A stretch of DNA of 64,000 nucleotides from a virus: the IMG/VR virus record IMGVR_UViG_3300036827_000034, positions 1 through 64,000 of that record; one strand, written 5' to 3'. The position numbers were made by a program, and so were the translations under genes. The notes below the pieces were generated by a model. That model did not search any database. It was given only the letters and a program-made list of their open reading frames with translations, and was not told the origin of the DNA. Of the stretch, positions 62,521 to 64,000 are shown piece by piece. Position 1 is the stretch's first letter. Each line of letters begins with the position of its first letter.

Positions 62521-63329
62521 ACGAACAACCTGATCTGCTCGGCCCTACGCCAGAGAAGAAACGCCGCGGCAAGAAAGCCGAAGCCTCCACCGAGGTTGCG
62601 GTTCACAAGCCGAAGCCAGTCGGCAAGCCTGGATCGGCCCACGACATGCTGGCATTCATCGGCAATGCCGCGCGTGATCCAAGCGTAAACCCTGAGAAGA
62701 TGCGGGAGCTATTGGCAATCCGTAGCCAACTCAAAGCCGAGGAAGCCAAGGATGCTTTCGATCTAGCGTTCTTCAATATGTCGCCAGAGCTTCCGAAGAT
62801 CAGGCGCAACGGCATGATCGTGATCGAGAAGGGCGGGCGCGAGGTCCAGCGGACACCCTATGCCCGTTATGAGGATTTGCAGCGTGTCACTAAGCCGATC
62901 CTGCACAAGCACGGCTTCACGATCAATCACAAGTCAGAGGCCAGCGGCGACGGCAAGGTGGCGGTGACGGCAATCCTGCGACACAAGCTCGGCCATGAAG
63001 TCACCGCCTCAGTGCCGCTTCCGCCCGATCCTACCGGCAGCAAGAACGCCACGCAGGCAATTGGCAGCGCGCTTCAATACGGCCGTCGCTACTCGACAAC
63101 CATCGTTCTCGATCTGGAAGTTGAGGGCGAGGATGACGATGGGCTGCGTGGCCGCGATGCCATTATCAACGGCGAACAACTCAATGAACTGATTGCTGCC
63201 TGCGAGTTTGCCGATATTACCAAGGAACAATTCTGCGCTACGGCGCGGATCGAGAAGATGGCCGATCTGCCCGCGCGGCGCTTCAAGGAAGCCCTGACTT
63301 GGATCAAACAGAAGAAGGTGGACAAATGA
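62517..63329 (+). CDS. ERF-family single-strand annealing protein
   Basis: 270 aa. After a basic disordered N-terminus: LRAEEAKDAFDLAFFNMSPE-type block (KAEEAKDAFDLAFFNMSPEL), RTPYARYEDLQRVTKPILHK, HGFTINHKSEASGDGKVAVT, KNATQAIGSALQYGRRYST. That is the ERF core, which promotes annealing of complementary single strands during phage recombination. Works with the YqaJ exonuclease next door. Confidence 0.88.
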   Translation: MNEQPDLLGPTPEKKRRGKKAEASTEVAVHKPKPVGKPGSAHDMLAFIGNAARDPSVNPEKMRELLAIRSQLKAEEAKDAFDLAFFNMSPELPKIRRNGMIVIEKGGREVQRTPYARYEDLQRVTKPILHKHGFTINHKSEASGDGKVAVTAILRHKLGHEVTASVPLPPDPTGSKNATQAIGSALQYGRRYSTTIVLDLEVEGEDDDGLRGRDAIINGEQLNELIAACEFADITKEQFCATARIEKMADLPARRFKEALTWIKQKKVDK

Positions 63330-63922
63330 TCGAAATCGACAACAATCCACAGGGAACGGATGGCTGGCTTCAGGCTCGTTGTGGCCGGGTGACAGCCTCC
63401 CGCTTCTCCGATGTGATGGCGAAGGGCGAAGGCAAGGTGCGCGACGAATATCTACGTCAGGTCGCAGGCGAAGTCCTCACCGAAGAACCGATGCAGACCT
63501 ACAAGAACGCCGCGATGGAACACGGCAACGAGGTCGAGCAGGAGGCCCGCGATCTTTACGCCATGCTATTCAACCAACAGGTCCAGCAAGTCGGCTTTAT
63601 CTCTGCTGGCCGTGTCGGGTGCAGCCCTGACGGCTTGATCGGTGATGACGGCATGGTGGAGATCAAGCGGCAGGCACCGCATTTGCTGATCCAGCGCATC
63701 CGCGATGGCGTGGGGTCGAAGCATCTGCCGCAAGTGCAGGGCAATCTCTGGGTCACGGGCCGCAAGTGGATCGACTTGTGCTGCTACTACCCGAAGATGC
63801 CGATGTACCGGCAACGTATCGAACGCGATGAAGCCTACATCGCCAAGATCGAATCAGCGGTGAACGATTTCATCCGCGACATTGATGCCTTGGTCGAGCA
63901 AGTGCGAAAATACAAGGCATGA
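63326..63922 (+). CDS. YqaJ-type viral recombinase exonuclease
   Basis: 198 aa; ATG 63326 in an ATGA overlap. TDGWLQARCGRVTASRFSDV opens the family; MEHGNEVEQEARDLYAM carries one acidic ligand; GCSPDGLIGDDGMVEIKRQA gives the D...ExK nuclease site; LPQVQGNLWVTGRKWIDLCC closes the core. A 5'-3' exonuclease that feeds single strands to the ERF protein (Red-like pair). Confidence 0.9.
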   Translation: MIEIDNNPQGTDGWLQARCGRVTASRFSDVMAKGEGKVRDEYLRQVAGEVLTEEPMQTYKNAAMEHGNEVEQEARDLYAMLFNQQVQQVGFISAGRVGCSPDGLIGDDGMVEIKRQAPHLLIQRIRDGVGSKHLPQVQGNLWVTGRKWIDLCCYYPKMPMYRQRIERDEAYIAKIESAVNDFIRDIDALVEQVRKYKA

Positions 63923-64000
63923 ATCGCATGAAGATCATCATCATTGCGTTAGGGGTCTGCAATCTAGCACTTGCTGGCATCGCGCTATGGCCGACTGAGC
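63919..64000 (+). CDS. Start of a signal-anchor protein (cut by window edge)
   Basis: ATGA overlap with the exonuclease stop. MNRMKIIIIALGVCNLALAG then IALWPTE... continues beyond the window. Hydrophobic N-terminus is a TM or signal sequence. The rightward operon therefore goes on, perhaps joining base 1 if the genome is circular. Confidence 0.6.
   Translation, partial: MNRMKIIIIALGVCNLALAGIALWPTE

Overview
The window is almost certainly phage (or phage-plasmid) DNA, packed with short overlapping genes. Hallmarks are an N4-gp56-type major capsid protein, P22-like portal, scaffold, stabilisation/nozzle and adaptor proteins, large and small terminases, tail collar and beta-helix tailspike proteins, a holin/endolysin cassette, and ERF/YqaJ recombination genes. 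Short-tailed (podovirus-like) morphology is inferred, because there is no tail tube, sheath or tape measure. The moderately high G+C content, the Omp25/31-like outer-membrane protein and the kinds of small accessory genes suggest an alphaproteobacterial (Hyphomicrobiales/Bradyrhizobium-like) host; this is inference.

Layout. 1-3100 (+): short coupled genes (winged-helix protein, HNH protein, RlpA-like protein) that may continue the rightward operon at the other end of the window if the genome is circular or permuted. 3097-50287 (-): one leftward array of about 47 kb. In transcription order it has a run of tiny genes sharing a repeated gene-junction sequence (50.3-46.5 kb), small terminase beside a phased palindromic repeat array (45.6 kb), small membrane proteins and nucleases, a surface-glycan block (dioxygenase-methyltransferase fusion, TIGR04372 glycosyltransferase, O-antigen-ligase-like protein; 44-38.7 kb), zinc-binding small proteins, large terminase (33.4-34.9 kb), a block of five Sec-signal proteins followed by a Tat-signal tailspike (32.8-28.6 kb), portal, scaffold and capsid, adaptor and stabilisation proteins, an ADP-ribosyltransferase-like virion protein, ejection proteins, tail fibres, a second ligase-like gene pair, then endolysin, holin, outer-membrane protein and a spanin-like protein.

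50410-60731 is a mosaic of short divergent operons: a serine recombinase, small zinc proteins, a zinc-ribbon/winged-helix regulator, replication genes (DnaT-like), a HEPN-like gene, an IS1595-type transposase, an MT-A70 DNA methyltransferase, a DUF1064 nuclease and a Cro-like protein. 60854-64000 (+) is a recombination operon with a two-C2H2-finger protein, ERF annealing protein and YqaJ exonuclease.

The most unusual points are: two paralogous ligase + TM/helical-repeat gene pairs overlapping in the same relative frame; many phage proteins with export signals; a likely AUU start codon on a virion gene; three GTAG-N3-CTAC palindromes at 21-22 bp spacing beside the small terminase gene; and a repeated stop/ribosome-binding/start junction linking about ten accessory genes. 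No tyrosine integrase, DNA polymerase, tRNA or CRISPR array was found. The two ends cut through genes, so the full genome is longer than the window.
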